From Branchiostoma lanceolatum (taxonomy: Eukaryota > Chordata > Leptocardii > Amphioxiformes > Branchiostomatidae): 64,000 nucleotides of DNA. The notes under the pieces are model-generated. The model did not search any database and was not told the origin of the DNA. It worked only from the letters and a program-made list of their open reading frames with translations. A program made the position numbers and the translations under genes. How positions within the stretch are numbered: position 1 is the first letter of the stretch; each line of letters opens with the position of its first letter. The stretch is taken from contig NC_089727.1 of the NCBI RefSeq assembly GCF_035083965.1, positions 18,402,769 through 18,466,768 of the forward strand, read 5' to 3'. Below, piece by piece: positions 63,651 to 64,000 of this stretch.

Positions 63651-64000
63651 CTGTCGTTTGCACAAATACAGAAACATGATTTTTGGTGACAAAGTTCAAT
63701 ACATGTCAGGGTTTTTCTAAAGAGGGGAACAAGGGCGCTGCACCCTCATGCCCTAACCATGCAACCCCTTACCCTGGGGAGTAGATATGCTGACAAGCTT
63801 AAAATTCAGATTGACCAGAGATGCTACTAGTACTAGGTCACATACTAGTATGCATGTGACGTGCCTGACAGTAATTTTCCCCTAAAGAAGCCTAATAGGA
63901 TGCCTCTTTTTAAGTTGAAATCCTCTAAACTCCACACTGTAGATGGGGAAAACCCACATCTTCCCCCGCTAGGTTGCTCCTCACAATGCCCCATGCAATT
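63651..64000. other. XPNPEP3 intron, nothing recognised
   Basis: The part right of exon 63534-63650 shows no exon or repeat that can be supported. Confidence 0.5.

Overview
The window looks like a piece of an invertebrate chordate genome, most probably a lancelet (Branchiostoma). This is inferred from intron-rich genes close to vertebrate orthologues, very dense short DNA transposons and minisatellites, and an LRR receptor with a long repeat tail of a kind I recall from lancelet gene models (from memory, not checked). No database search was possible. Genes were identified from remembered family sequences, and exons were placed by checking splice sites and reading phase by hand.

Layout. 1-4040: right-hand part of a Ty3/gypsy LTR element in an intron of RFC3. 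5326-5517: last exon of RFC3 (+). 6341-12781: complete DELE1 (-), a mitochondrial stress relay with Sel1-like repeats, ten exons. 12782-13408: shared bidirectional promoter. 13409-16094: complete PAXX (+), a Ku-binding end-joining factor, seven exons. 17751-23228: complete STARD10-like lipid transfer protein (+), six exons. 23229-28379: intergenic, with three minisatellites, one of them rich in CArG boxes. 28380-33185: a 151-residue calmodulin/troponin-C-like EF-hand protein (-), six exons. 33186-38357: promoter duplication, MITEs, ATCCG-rich satellites and an unidentified small spliced gene candidate (+, 36519-37346). 38358-39878: rhodopsin-like GPCR (-), one coding exon. 41024-45932: nearly intact full-length L1/Tx1-like LINE with target-site duplication. 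45946-51923: minisatellite and a 1.3 kb tandem duplication. 51924-56782: LRR receptor with a tail of about 22 copies of a 38-residue tyrosine-motif repeat (+), split by one frame change and one in-frame stop. 56783-61612: MITEs, a LINE fragment and a 178 bp satellite. 61613-63650: last four exons of XPNPEP3 (-), continuing beyond the window.

The most unusual pattern is that many minisatellites are seeded on exon-intron junctions. In DELE1, STARD10, the EF-hand gene and XPNPEP3, at least eight tandem arrays use as their unit the edge of a real exon plus its splice donor or acceptor. Introns are therefore filled with strings of decoy splice sites, some in units that keep frame. The second notable system is the LRR receptor, whose cytoplasmic tail would carry about 24 YED-hydrophobic motifs resembling Src-family SH2 docking sites. 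No operon-like co-operation is seen; DELE1 and PAXX share a promoter region and RFC3/DELE1 converge.
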